Shown here: positions 53,645 through 63,775 of the stretch, piece by piece
How positions within the stretch are numbered: the stretch's first letter is position 1
Layout: each line of letters starts with the position of its first letter
Assembly: GCA_964019335.1 (NCBI GenBank)
Contig: OZ025706.1
Span: 124,001 to 188,000, forward strand
Reading direction: 5' to 3'
DNA length: 64,000 nucleotides
From: Diplonema japonicum
Lineage: Eukaryota; Euglenozoa; Diplonemea; Diplonemida; Diplonemidae
Translations under genes and position numbers: made by a program
Notes under the pieces: model-generated
What the model was told of the DNA's origin: nothing
The model's input: only the letters and a program-made list of their open reading frames with translations
Database searches by the model: none

Positions 53645-53908
53645 TTACATCCCGAGTGCGGACCCAACATTAGCCATATTAGTTGTTTCTCCTGGGGTAG
53701 CATCCCTGAGTCCCTGTGCGTGTCCAGCTTTGTATCCTGCCGCGAAGCCCGTGGCCTTCCCGTTCTGCACCCCCATGCTCCCAGATTTCCAGATATAAGG
53801 GCGGCAGCTTCCCATCTCTACCTCGTTCTTACCGAGGAGATGGCTCTGTGTGAGGGAGGATTTGAGGCCCGAGGGGAAGTTCTTCGGTTCACCCCATTGG
53901 AACGCCGG

Positions 53909-53911
<3 letters not shown>
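53645..53911 (-). CDS. Small Gly-rich conserved protein (paralog 1)
   Basis: 88 residues. It shares its whole length with the neighbouring 54059-54322 gene: EMGSCRPYI in the middle and NGKxxGFAAGYKAGHAQGL near the end. It has a single Cys, no membrane helix and no signal peptide. The Gly-x3-Gly spacing suggests tight helix packing. Family unknown; the two are tandem duplicates. ATG at 53911 directly follows a T-run. Confidence 0.7.
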
Positions 53912-53947
<36 letters not shown>

Positions 53948-54058
53948 ATAAAAAAAACTGACTGCCGGGGGAGAGAAAAAAAAATGTGTGGGAGAATAAA
54001 AAAGGGGGGGTCGTAGTGTAATGGTGGAAGTAAAGAAAAGTGAGAGAGAGAGAAAACC

Positions 54059-54322
54059 CTAAAAGAGCCCAGCACCAATGTTGCCGAGGTTGCTGCTCTC
54101 GTCAGGTACGGCGTCTTTCAGTCCTTGAGCGTGCCCCGCCTTGTACCCTGCAGCGAAACCCTGTCCCTTACCATTGGCTACGCCCATGGAGGCTGAGGCA
54201 TAAATGTACGGGCGACAGCTTCCCATCTCCACCTGATCCGGCCCCAGCAGGTTGTTCCCTACCATTGCCGACTTGAGGCCAGCAGGGAAACCCTTAGGCT
54301 GGTTCCAGGAGAATTTAGTCAT
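54059..54322 (-). CDS. Small Gly-rich conserved protein (paralog 2)
   Basis: 87 residues, about 60% identical by eye to the gene at 53645-53911, with the same EMGSCRPYI and GFAAGYKAGHAQGL segments and a divergent N-terminus (MTKFSWNQPKGFPAGLKSAM). Conservation at protein level with different codons suggests both are under selection. Family unknown. ATG at 54322. Confidence 0.7.
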   Translation of the reverse strand: MTKFSWNQPKGFPAGLKSAMVGNNLLGPDQVEMGSCRPYIYASASMGVANGKGQGFAAGYKAGHAQGLKDAVPDESSNLGNIGAGLF

Positions 54323-54344
54323 TTTTTTTTTTGTATGTAGTGTT

Positions 54345-54348
<4 letters not shown>

Positions 54349-54391
<43 letters not shown>

Positions 54392-54400
54392 TTTGAAATG

Positions 54401-54440
<40 letters not shown>
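54349..54440. repeat. T42-spacer-A40 inverted homopolymer
   Basis: 42 T (54349-54390), the ten bases GTTTGAAATG, then 40 A (54401-54440). It can fold into a long A:T hairpin and lies just upstream of the small Gly-rich gene. Run lengths may be affected by sequencing error. Confidence 0.8.
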
Positions 54441-54442
<2 letters not shown>

Positions 54443-54929
54443 AAACAGAACAATAATGGTAAATTAATTATTATTGCTGCCAAAACGAGAAAAAGAAAAA
54501 AAAAAAAAAGGAGAGAAAATATAAAAGAGAAAAACTACAAACACGACAGCACACTCAACCCCCCCTGGGCACCACTCAGAGAAAGAGACTGTGGCCCTTT
54601 GAGCAGAACCCAAGGCCCACCTGTGTGCTTGCCACTTTCGAAACTGTGGCTTTGCGTCATTCTTGGTGGAGACAGCGGCGCAAATCCGCATGTTGCAATT
54701 GCCAACAGGGAAAGAAATGGTAGCACGGTTGTTTTTTCTGACGCTCTGCTTGGCTCTGCGTTCGTCAAACCCAAACAGGGCCACCGCCGTCCCCACAATT
54801 GTGGCGAAAACGGTGTCCTTGGCCAGGGGGTCAGTTAGAACGCCGTGCAACGTGGTTGTGAATAAGGAAGAAGGCGAAATAAATCAAAGAAGGTTTGGAG
54901 TCAGTCAAGTAAAGGACAGTGGAAGGTGG
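54441..54929. other. Unassigned region with one long minus-strand frame
   Basis: A minus-strand frame with no stop runs from about 54850 to 54464 with fairly complex composition (KDTVFATIVGTAVALFGF). It has no clear ATG at its upstream end and matches no family I know. It may be an exon or an old gene piece. Confidence 0.35.
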
Positions 54930-55290
54930 AAAAACTTTTCGAGGATACCGTGGTGGTGGAAATAATTTTCGAAGTTACCGTGGAAGGTGGAAAAAGCCTT
55001 GGTGGTTACCGTGGATGGTGGGAAACATTTTCGAGGTTACCGTGGATGATGGGAAATAAATTTTCAAGGTTACCGTGGATGATGGGAAATAATTTTCGAG
55101 GTTACCGTGGATGGTGGAAATATGCCGCAAGTTGCCGTGGTTGATGGATTTCAAAAGTGTGGTTACTGTGGATGGTGGGCAAAATATTTTGAAAACGTGT
55201 TTGGTGGATATGAAATTGCAAGTTTCCGTGAACAATAGAGAAATATATTCGAGTTACCGTGGACAAAGGGCAAAAAACAGGTTACAGAGT
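54930..55290. repeat. Degenerate minisatellite, about 35-bp unit
   Basis: About 12 imperfect copies of a unit built around GGTTACCGTGGATGRTGG followed by AAATAATTTTCGA. Central copies (55010-55110) are best preserved and the edges are decayed, as expected when expansion and contraction act mainly in the middle. Confidence 0.8.
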
Positions 55291-56415
55291 TTGGTGGAAA
55301 ATCCAAATTCGCTTGGCGTGTTTGTAGTTTTCCTCAATATAAAAAAATGAAAAGGCAGTTTCACCCCCCCCCCCTTTTTTTGTTTTAACCTTCTGTTGGA
55401 TGAATCCGCACCTTTCAATAGAATAAAATTTAAAAATACAGCCCCCCCCCCCCCCCCATCACGCCGGAGTTCCAAAAAAAAAAAAAAAAAAAAAGGAAAG
55501 GCAAAGGCAATAAGGTGTTTGCGTCATGGGCTATACAAGCTAAGTTCTGAATCTAACCTAATGTTGTCTTGAATAAATAATAAAAAAAAAAAAAAAAGAA
55601 AAAGGGGACGCAAAGGAGAGATACGAAAAGCAAAAGGAAGCGTCACCTGAAGGGGTATTCTTGTGATATAAGCAACGGTGATGAAGAAATCTTTGCGCGA
55701 ACTATTGTGAGAATCTGTGGAGGAGTCAGAGAGTCTTAAAAAAAAAGGGGGGGGGAAGCTTACATCAGAGACTCTTCTTCTCCTTCAAATCTATGTGTGA
55801 CTATCTTTTTTCCGTTTTTTTTTTTTTTTTTTTTTTCGTTCTTTAGTTCTAATCCGTTGCCAATGTGAATGTAAAAAACTATTCTGTTAACTGAATGTGC
55901 AATCTTTCTGTTGGCGCGCTTGCAACGACACCAGCCATCGCCAACGTGCCAAAAAATAGGCTAAACTCGCACTGTCCGGTGAGCTTTAAGAGAGATAACG
56001 TTACAGATGTGGCGTGCCACACGCTTAGGCCTCACGACCGGGGAGGGGGGGCACTTATCTTTCGCCCGTAAGCTAGAGTGCGCATGCTTCCCCAGCTCGC
56101 TTTAGAGGTGTTTGCCAACACTTGTTGCGGTGAATCCAAGGGGGAAATAAAAAAAAAATAAAAAAAAGGAAGAAAGAAATTGGTATCAGTTGTAAATATA
56201 AGGGGGTCGCACAAAAAAAGAATTCCGTAATAAATAATTAGCAAAGGCATGTTATTCTCTTCTTCTTTTTTCTTTTCTTTTCTTTTTTTTTTTTTGCTTC
56301 CTTTTGCAGATTCGATATATATAAAAAAAAAAAAAAAAAAGAGAGAGAGAGAGAAAAAGAAGAGGAAAAAAAAAAAAGAAAAAAAAAAAAAAAAAAAGAA
56401 ATACTGTAAAACAAA
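55291..56415. other. Spacer, no gene recognised
   Basis: About 1.1 kb with homopolymers and a GC-richer patch at 55840-56110. No supported reading frame. Confidence 0.45.
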
Positions 56416-58105
56416 GATCACCGGAAGATAAAATGTCCGGAAGCTCTGGCGGTCCGGATATTTTTTCTTCCGGGCATTTTTTTCCCGGGACCCCCTTTTC
56501 TTTTAAGGGCTGGACCGAAAACGCATGAAACTAGTTTCTGTAGCAAGAGAAAAATCAAACGAGAGCGTCGGACATCTGCCTGTATGCAGAGGGTCTCCTG
56601 CGCTGCAACCCGCTGCGGAAAGAGAACCTCGAGGCGTTTGGGGGAACGGTGTCTTTCTCCCAAGCCTGGGCCAACCAGCTAGGGAAGTCTAGCAGCCTCA
56701 ATGTCACCCAAGCAGCAAGGAGGTTCGCAGAGTACGTCGGAAGGACCATCAAAGAACATGGGATCAGGCCAGAGTTGACCTGGAACATGGACCAGACGGC
56801 GCTTCCCCTGATGCCGCTGGGGAAGAAGTCGAAGGCTAAAAGGGTTCCAAGGTTGTCAAGGTTAGGGGCTTGGGGGACAAGCGTGCCGTCACCGGACACT
56901 TTTGCGTTTCCCTGTCTGGTGGCAAACTGCATCCGCAGTTAATTTACACGGGAAGAACAGAACCAGCCCGCTGCAGGAAATACCCCGGGTCCGTGTTGCA
57001 CACCCCCCAAAAGGCTGGAGTTTAACAGCTTCGAAATCCCACTGGACACCCAAGAAACGCTTCAGCTCTGGGTAAAACGTGTCTTTCTCCCCTGTTGCTA
57101 TAAACTTATAAAGTCATCGGGCTGGGCACCCAACGAGCCCATCTTGATCCTAGATGACTACAATGGCCACACTACGGATGATGTTTTTAGAAACAAACGT
57201 TCACTTAGCGTTTGTCCCTCCAGGCCTCACCTATTTGTGCCAGCCCTGGACATAGGACTGAACGCCTCAATGAAGGCGACAATCAAGACCAAGTATAAAA
57301 AGTGGTCTATGAGGAGGCTGGACAAGTATGTGGAAGAAGGGAACCGTCAGGAAGGGTGGACGGTACCAAATACAAGTGAGATAAAAGGACCACATCTGAG
57401 GTAGTTTTTTAAAAGTAAACTAAGATAATTCAATTTTCCCTCTTTTTTCTGCCAGGTGGGTTGAAGCAGCCTGGGAGCATGTCAGCAGGCAAGCTATACA
57501 GGCAAGCTGGGCCCATTGTTTCGGGCGTTTTTAGAGCCCTGGTGGAGTCCTGCTTGGGAGAATTCTCTCATTGCAGCAGCATACTGTGGTGTGCTTGCCG
57601 TTGCAGCGACGTGCTGCGGAGATGAAGAGTGGGAAGAGTGGGAAGACCAGCAATATGCCAAGCTTGCTAGGCAGCTGGAAGGGGCCAGACAAGTGTTGGA
57701 TGACACGATTGTCGTGTCATCTGACACAAGTACGGTTTCCGCCGCTTCTTGGGTGGACGAAACTTCGTTTTCCGTTTCTTCTTCTTCTTTTTCTTCGGTA
57801 GAAATGCTCCCCCCCTTGACCCAGCAAAGACTTGCTGAGGCCGAGGCCAAGCGCTCTGCCAAGGCTGCGAAAGCAAAGACGGACAGGTAGGACGTTCCTC
57901 ACCCCCTTTTTTAGTTTTATTTTTGCCATTTTTAAGACTCTTGCAACAGAAACATAAGTTTTTCCAGGGAAACATGCAGCAGACAGGGGGAGGGAACAGT
58001 GCGTAGAACGGCTAGGTACCCCCTTGAAAAGTGCCCCAAAAAAATGTCCGGAAGAAAAAATCACCGGATGTTTCGGCGGTCCGGATATTTTATCTTCCGG
58101 TGGAT
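56416..58105 (+). mobile_element. pogo-like DNA transposon with hairpin-forming ends
   Basis: The element spans 56419-58102 (1684 bp) between two GAT trinucleotides that may be the target duplication. Each 65-bp end is an inverted copy of the other, starting CACCGGAAGATAAAAT. Within each end the halves around TCCGG are also inverted, so one end alone can fold into a hairpin. It encodes DDE transposase fragments on the plus strand. Confidence 0.82.
56575..57534 (+). pseudogene. DDE (pogo/Tigger/Jerky-type) transposase, frameshifted
   Basis: Plus-strand pieces of a DDE_1 transposase in order: a segment with LTWNMDQTALPL (first catalytic Asp), then after a shift a strand with VTGHFCVSLSGGKLHPQLIY, then ILDDYNGH (second Asp) and PALDIGLNASMKATIKTKY, the usual site of the third acidic residue. 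An intron at 57401-57455 (GTAG...CCAG, 55 nt, with a pyrimidine tract) joins to WVEAAWEHVSRQAIQASW, the normal C-terminal helix. A stop follows at 57532-57534. At least one frameshift makes it non-functional. A further open stretch (57516-57890, acidic and Ala-rich) could be the rest of the C-terminus in another frame. Confidence 0.78.
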
Positions 58106-59534
58106 TTTTGTTTTAGTATATATATACGGTCAAAGGAGGTCTTTGTGAGACAACAGCTAGTTCATCCCTGTTTTTTCCCCTTCTTTCCTTCTGTCCATTG
58201 CCCCGTTGGTTCCACTACCCAAGCACCAGTTGCCTTAGCCACTTCAGCACCGGCTTTATGGCTCTCCAGCCGCTGGTGTGTTGTAGTCTTCCCGAATGGC
58301 CGCCGACCTCTTGGCTGCTTCCCTAGAAAAGAAGAAAAAAAAAAAATAGAAAACTTAAACCGGAAAAAAAATCTCTTGGGGTGTAAACAAATAGAATTAG
58401 AAGTAGATTTCAAGCCTTACTTTAGAAGGGTAGAATAGTAATAAAATAAAATAAAAAAGTTGTCTCGATTTTAGTGGTGCCATGCAGTATGTGACACAGC
58501 GGCCACCCTTGTGAAACTTCGCCCCGAAGCCTCCCAAGTCCCCTGTGGTCCCGTAGAAAGTAAAAGTGGAGAGGTAAAGAAAGCTTGGAAATTGAAATAG
58601 GGAGAGGGGCCACAGAAGCAATTAAACACCAACTGGAGAGTTGTGGGAGGCTTGCTTCAAAAAAAAGAATAGAGAGAAAAAAAAAAAGAAAACTTAAAAA
58701 AAAAAAAAAACATTTTTTCTTTTTCTGGAACACTTTAAACTTACAGGGACAGGGAAATAAACAAAATCGCATACAGCAGCCCAAAGCACTTTGAGAAACT
58801 GGTGCTGCTGGTGTAAATCAAAAAAAGAAGAAAAAAAAAAGAGAAAAAAAAAGGAAAAAAGAATCAGAGTAAAGACAATCCTGCTTGTCGATGCGATGCT
58901 CTCTGGTGTGTGTTTTTATTTTAAAATAAATGCACCCCTTGCGAAAGAGAAGAGCACGAATTTAAGCTTTATCACTGATAAAGTAGTTTTGAGGGAAAAG
59001 GCACACCAACCAGCACATGATATTCCCAAAGGCTATTATTATTCAGTAAAATTAAAAAAAAAAAAAAAAAAAAAAAGCCCTCCAAGGAAATCAAGCCACA
59101 CCTGCCACAATACAAAAAATGAGTTGTTTTTCCCCCCTCCCATTTTTTTTTTGTTTGTCCGCCAAAAAAAAAAAAAAAAAAAAATTCTTTATGACTATAT
59201 GTCTTTGTTGTTCGCACGAGCAAAAAAGGTTTTTTAAAAAGCTGCGAAAGCTTTTTGCTCGGCACAAGTTACATATAGTTATAAAATCATTTTTTGAAAG
59301 ATAAATATTTGAACAAAAAAAAAAAAACAAAAAAAAAAGAGAGAGAGAGAGAGAGAATCGCAATAACCCTATTCTCGTCCCTCTCGTTTTCTTGAGAATC
59401 TTTCATTGCTTTCCCCCCACGGATCAATGTTCATCCCCTTCTCTTTTGAGCAAATTCAAAATGTCACTATGTAAGAAATATTCACCTACTTCTCTCCTGC
59501 AGCCAAAAAAGAAAAACAAACTCATAGTAAAAGA
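58106..59534. other. Spacer with dispersed repeat copy
   Basis: No gene recognised. It contains the second copy of the 63-bp element at 58497-58559, preceded by a word (TGCAGTATGTGACA at 58483) also seen at 34950 and, mutated, at 4838. Confidence 0.5.
58497..58559. repeat. 63-bp dispersed element, second copy
   Basis: Same orientation as 45215-45277 and differing at one base. See that entry for the internal hairpin. Confidence 0.7.
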
Positions 59535-59572
59535 CAATCCCGCTTGAGGACAGCCTCTTGTGGTGTGAGTTC

Positions 59573-59831
59573 CTATCTATTAATGCTCCCCTTCTGGAGC
59601 ATAGCCTTCGTTCCTATTGTCGCCTTTAAAGCTTTTCGTAGTCTCGACACGCGTTCTTTCTTGTATGTCCCTTTCAACTCCTGTAGCTTTTGCGCTGTCT
59701 TGATGCGAAGATCTTGCAGCCTTGCCTCCGATCGCTGTGAGCGACTTGACCCTCTTCGCCCCGTCCGCAGGGAAGGGGCGTCTTATCCATCTCGTTCTGC
59801 ACACTGCGTTGGCTCTCTCCACCAACTCCAA
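59573..59831 (-). mobile_element. LINE 3' fragment, frameshifted
   Basis: Matches the 3' end of the 37-kb LINE: RRPFPADxxKRVKSLxAIGGKAA and, in another frame, the TIGTKAMLQKG end. It lacks everything 5' of about the last 85 codons and has at least one frameshift, so it is older than the 37-kb copy. The 3' UTR diverges after TCTATTAATGCTCC. Confidence 0.72.
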
Positions 59832-59872
59832 AAAAAAAAAAAAAGAAAAGGTAAATACAATGCACAGCAGCC

Positions 59873-59903
<31 letters not shown>

Positions 59904-60390
59904 AGAAAAAGGAACCTTTAAGGTATTCCAAGAGCTGCACCTTAGCACCGTATCACCCAATGGGTCCTGGAGAGAAAGAATCCATCGAGGTTGATAAGAA
60001 GAAAAAAAGAGGGAAAAAAAAGGCTCCAGAAGGCGCGGGAAGAAAAAAAAAAAAAGAAGAAAAAGAAATCGCGATCTAATTATAAGCAAAAGCGATATCA
60101 CGGATGAGAAGGGAGGAATGGCAAGTGGGGAGGGGTGGGGGGGGGACTGGAAGGAAAAGGAAAAGTAGAGTACCAAAATCGCTACACCTAAGCTAATGGC
60201 CCCTTTTAAAAACAATGTTCCTTCAAAAGTACTCCGCGAGGCGAGTAGGCCGTAAGGGCCCACAGGGAGTTGGAGAACGGCTGTAAAGCGAGCCTGCTTT
60301 AAGAAATAAAAAAAGAAAAAAAAAACACATTATAAACACGACCGCTATTGCAGCCTTTTTTTTTTTTTTTTTTTTTTTCTTCCATCAAAC

Positions 60391-60424
<34 letters not shown>

Positions 60425-60461
60425 CCGGTGGGTTTTAATGCAAAAAATAAAAAAGTAACCA
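59832..60461. other. Homopolymer-rich spacer
   Basis: Mostly A- and T-runs, including two long T-runs at 60358-60379 and 60392-60424 just before the next TIR element. No gene seen. Confidence 0.5.
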
Positions 60462-61226
60462 ACTATTCGCTAAGTGACTGCCCTATGTCCAAAGGGGTTA
60501 TAGGGGAACAAATGTCAAATATGCTCAAAGGTTCATTGAATTTTTTTTTCAAAAAATCCATATGTCGGACATGAAAGAACGGTGAGTTCCAAGGAAGTTC
60601 CAAAAAGAATTTTCCAAAAAAAGTTTTTTGGGGGCCAACCAAAATGACCTTGGAAGTCGCCATTTTGAGTTTTGGCCATTTTTGCCAAACTTTTGCACCT
60701 GGGCACTTTTCCTTTTAAAAACCCTTGGAAAACTGGTTCGATCCCAGAAGCCAGCATCTTCCTGACCGAGGGCTTTGCCCTGCACCTTGGCGAAGCGGGT
60801 TCAAACCCCACTCCGGCGGCTTTTTTCTGCTTTCGTAAGCTTGTGGGAGTCAAATTTGAAAGAAGGGAACCTACTCCACTCACTGTTCCAGATGCGTGAG
60901 TAAAGATGGGGGGTCAGAGTTTTGAATTTTTGTGTGGTAGAGTGGTTACCGTGCTCACCTGTCAGGCCCCCTTGTTCCAGGAGTCGCGGGTTCGAATCCC
61001 GACGCAGGGTTCGAACCCCACTTGTGCCGTGTTTTTTCCACCGGAGCTGCTTCATTTTGTATAGTACAAAGTAAGGCAAATCACCAAAAAAAATTTTATT
61101 ACAAAAAAAAATTCCATATGTCGGACATTGGGCCCCGGACGCAAATAATTCCAGCCCTAGAAAAAGCAATTAGAAATTTTTTAGCTCTTCAAAATGCGAG
61201 TTCTGGTCGGCCACTTAGCGAATATG
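60462..61226. mobile_element. TIR element with TA flanks and tRNA-like promoter boxes
   Basis: TATTCGCTAAGTG at 60464-60476 is inverted at 61212-61224 (13 bp perfect). If the outer TA is the target duplication, the ends start TTCGCTAAGTG, as in Tc1/mariner-type MITEs. The interior holds four B-box-like words and one A-box-like word on the plus strand, and two copies of TCCATATGTCGGACAT (about 60557 and 61112). No coding capacity. Confidence 0.62.
60931..61001 (+). other. tRNA-like sequence (Pol III A and B boxes)
   Basis: TGGTAGAGTGGTTACC (60935-60950) fits an A box and GGGTTCGAATCCC (60988-61000) is a perfect B box. Between them, CACCTGTCAGG resembles a tRNA-Asp(GTC) anticodon arm. No pairing acceptor stem is visible and the spacing is too long, so it is tRNA-derived or tRNA-like, not a working tRNA. 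Confidence 0.5.
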
Positions 61227-61229
61227 GAA

Positions 61230-61269
<40 letters not shown>

Positions 61270-61351
61270 TAACGCAGCAATATATATATTACATGAGAAA
61301 GTGAAGTGTATAATCCCCCCCCCCCCCCCCCCCACCCCCAATTTTCTTTTT

Positions 61352-63775
61352 TCAATCATGAAACGTCACGGCGGCAAGCGCAGCCTCGGGATCATGACGG
61401 TACGGGATAAGCATTTCCAGCAAGTACAGCGCTTGCATCGGGGTCTCTGGTATGATCGATTTTTCGAAGCTGCTCATGACCTGGTTGAGTTCAACAGCGT
61501 CAACCTTGTTTACAAGAAGACGGTCAATCAGGCACCTAAAGCTGGACAGTTCCATGTCCACTCCTTGGTACATCCATTCCTCTTTATTTGTAGAAGATTC
61601 GTTTGTGAGCTGGTGGATGACAGAGGGCATCCCTGAGGTCAGCACGCCAACCGGAAACGTATCGAAAAGACCTGCCATAGCCATCATAACGTTGCTCCTC
61701 ACAATGATGGCAGAGGTTTGGTCTTTATTCGCAAATTGTGTCGCAATTTTATGGAGGTTTTTCAGGTGCGCAACGGGTTCCCCCATGCAGCTGAAACCCC
61801 TGAAGGTCGGGGTGCCTACGTTACCAGCGCGTAGAATTCCGTGAGAGATTGAAACGTTGACCTGTTCGAATTTTGATATTAATACAGCTGCCTTGCAGCA
61901 TGAGTACAACCCTCCTTCCATGCACCCGGACCCAGTGTTCCACGTCGCGTAGAAAACAAAGGGGTCCATTACGTTGATAGAGTGCAGCAGGCCTTTTGCT
62001 GTCGTAACAGTTGATTCCACAAATTGTATGATTCGCTGGTATTCGGTGTCCGGTATTCCGGTTCGCCTTATAGACACCATCAGTAAAGAAGCTTTACTGT
62101 ACGTGCTTGTTCCGAGCTTTACACGAGAGACCTGAACTGGTGGGAAGGAATTATTTGATTCAGAATGCTTTCGGGAAGAAGCCGCTGCTTCCGATCGTTC
62201 CTCGTCGGTGGCGAGGGTGAGATCGTGTTGTGAATCGAGAGTGTGTTGTTCCTGCGTGCTTTGTGTGTTGTCCGCGAACAGTGTGTTTGGGAGGAACGCT
62301 TTGTACGCGCGGAGATTCTCCACTGAGTATTGGAAACCCTTCACAAGCTGCACGATTTGAATAATCGAAACGTGGTTGTTCAAGATGTCGTCTAGCTGGA
62401 TGGCTGCACTGTCCAAATCCATAACCTCCAACGCAGGGAGTGCTAACGTGATCTTGTTGAGAGGCTTCCCTACAAGGAACACCTCGATCAAGGCGAGGCC
62501 CATGTCGAAAATCAGTACCGTTACAGAGAAGACCACCAGCAGGATCAGAACGTTGTTGATCGCGCTGTGAAGCGAGGACACAGACCGCATCCACAGGATG
62601 TACGCGGATATAGTCGGTGCCTCACCTGGCGGGGCCCAGTGTTTTAAAAGCTGCGAGCGAACGAAATGTGTCGATGTGACTGTGAAGACTCGTTGCCCCT
62701 GCTCGGCCTTCACAGACCCCCACGACCCACGGACATCGCTGCTCATGTCGCTCAGCTTTGTAACGCACTCTTTGATGTCATCGCGTATCCAGTAACCCCT
62801 TCCGACCTTCACGTCCCAGCATGCTTGGTTCACAAGCTCGTCGCCTGTTGTAGCTGCGTATATGAACTCCGTGTGTTTATCAAGCACAACCACTGTGGCC
62901 TCGTGGTCCTTCGCGTACAGGGAGATCGTCTCGTTCCACGTGTTGAACACAAACGACGCCTGCAGCATGACCAGCTTGTATCCGGACCATGGGTGCGGGG
63001 CGGGTGGGGGCACGAAGAACATGTCATACGCCATGTACACAAAGGAGTTCCCGTCCGACGCGTAGTACGGAGCAGGCTGTCTCCATCTGGTGAAGGCCGC
63101 AGGGGCAGGACCAACCTGGAAACCCGGCGCGAGGTAGGATAGATTTCTGAAGCCTTGCGGCCAGTCTCCTGTGTGTTCACGCATGTATGAGTAGACCATC
63201 GTAGTGTTGTACGCATTGGTGATGAGCTGCCCAGTGTCTTGGTCCATTGAGTGTCCAAGGACAACAGGGGCGTGGATACCATTCTTGTTTGTCCATTGCT
63301 GCCCGTCATCAAACAGCCCGTTGTGGTACCTCGCGTAGATGTACTCTCTGTCCCCGTTCTTCTTGGGGTCGTACCACACATGATCATAGAGCATTGTCTC
63401 GTCATGGCTGTAGTTGTAGGCGTGGAGTGCAATTCCTACCTCATATAATGTTTTGCTCTTCGACACTCTGGACCACGCGTGCCATCTGTTGACGTTCGCC
63501 CACTGCCGTGCGTCGTTCTTGCTGTACCTGTTCCCTACCATCACCGAGTCGCTGTAGTAGAATGGGAGGAGCGCGCTTGCTGTAGACACCGAGTCTTCGA
63601 AGCACTTGTTGATCTCGATCCTGAGGGACTCGACTTCACCTTTGCTGATGTCCTCCACGGTTTGCCGCAGAAGCGCTACGCTCTGGAAGTACATCATCAG
63701 GCCTCCTCCGAGGGAGGTCATCGTTGAGAGTAGTGTCGTCAGCACGATGAGCTTGATGATGTCTAGCTGCATCAT
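61352..63775 (-). CDS. Two-pass receptor with degenerate nucleotide-cyclase-like domain
   Basis: 807 residues. Helix 1 (about 7-29), a 375-residue extracellular region resembling a double-Cache-type sensor (aromatic-rich, WYDPKK, several N-glycosylation sites), helix 2 (about 407-433) and a 370-residue cytoplasmic part. Late in that part a class III cyclase-like fold is suggested by SISHGILRAGNVGTPTFRGFSCMGEPVAHL, the analogue of the G-x-GxVvaGNvG...iGdxVN stretch. The first metal-binding Asp of active cyclases is not seen in the SLLMVSIRRTG strand, so it is probably inactive or regulatory. The plan resembles euglenozoan receptor adenylate cyclases. ATG at 63775; a second ATG at 63772. Confidence 0.68.
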   Translation of the reverse strand: MMQLDIIKLIVLTTLLSTMTSLGGGLMMYFQSVALLRQTVEDISKGEVESLRIEINKCFEDSVSTASALLPFYYSDSVMVGNRYSKNDARQWANVNRWHAWSRVSKSKTLYEVGIALHAYNYSHDETMLYDHVWYDPKKNGDREYIYARYHNGLFDDGQQWTNKNGIHAPVVLGHSMDQDTGQLITNAYNTTMVYSYMREHTGDWPQGFRNLSYLAPGFQVGPAPAAFTRWRQPAPYYASDGNSFVYMAYDMFFVPPPAPHPWSGYKLVMLQASFVFNTWNETISLYAKDHEATVVVLDKHTEFIYAATTGDELVNQACWDVKVGRGYWIRDDIKECVTKLSDMSSDVRGSWGSVKAEQGQRVFTVTSTHFVRSQLLKHWAPPGEAPTISAYILWMRSVSSLHSAINNVLILLVVFSVTVLIFDMGLALIEVFLVGKPLNKITLALPALEVMDLDSAAIQLDDILNNHVSIIQIVQLVKGFQYSVENLRAYKAFLPNTLFADNTQSTQEQHTLDSQHDLTLATDEERSEAAASSRKHSESNNSFPPVQVSRVKLGTSTYSKASLLMVSIRRTGIPDTEYQRIIQFVESTVTTAKGLLHSINVMDPFVFYATWNTGSGCMEGGLYSCCKAAVLISKFEQVNVSISHGILRAGNVGTPTFRGFSCMGEPVAHLKNLHKIATQFANKDQTSAIIVRSNVMMAMAGLFDTFPVGVLTSGMPSVIHQLTNESSTNKEEWMYQGVDMELSSFRCLIDRLLVNKVDAVELNQVMSSFEKSIIPETPMQALYLLEMLIPYRHDPEAALAAVTFHD

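Noticed and set aside
54464-54850. 128-codon minus-strand gene
   Set aside because: It begins without ATG, ends in homopolymer-coded Phe and has no recognisable family; kept only as an unassigned region.
60931-61001. Functional tRNA-Asp gene
   Set aside because: A and B boxes and an anticodon-like arm exist, but there is no acceptor stem and the spacing is wrong.
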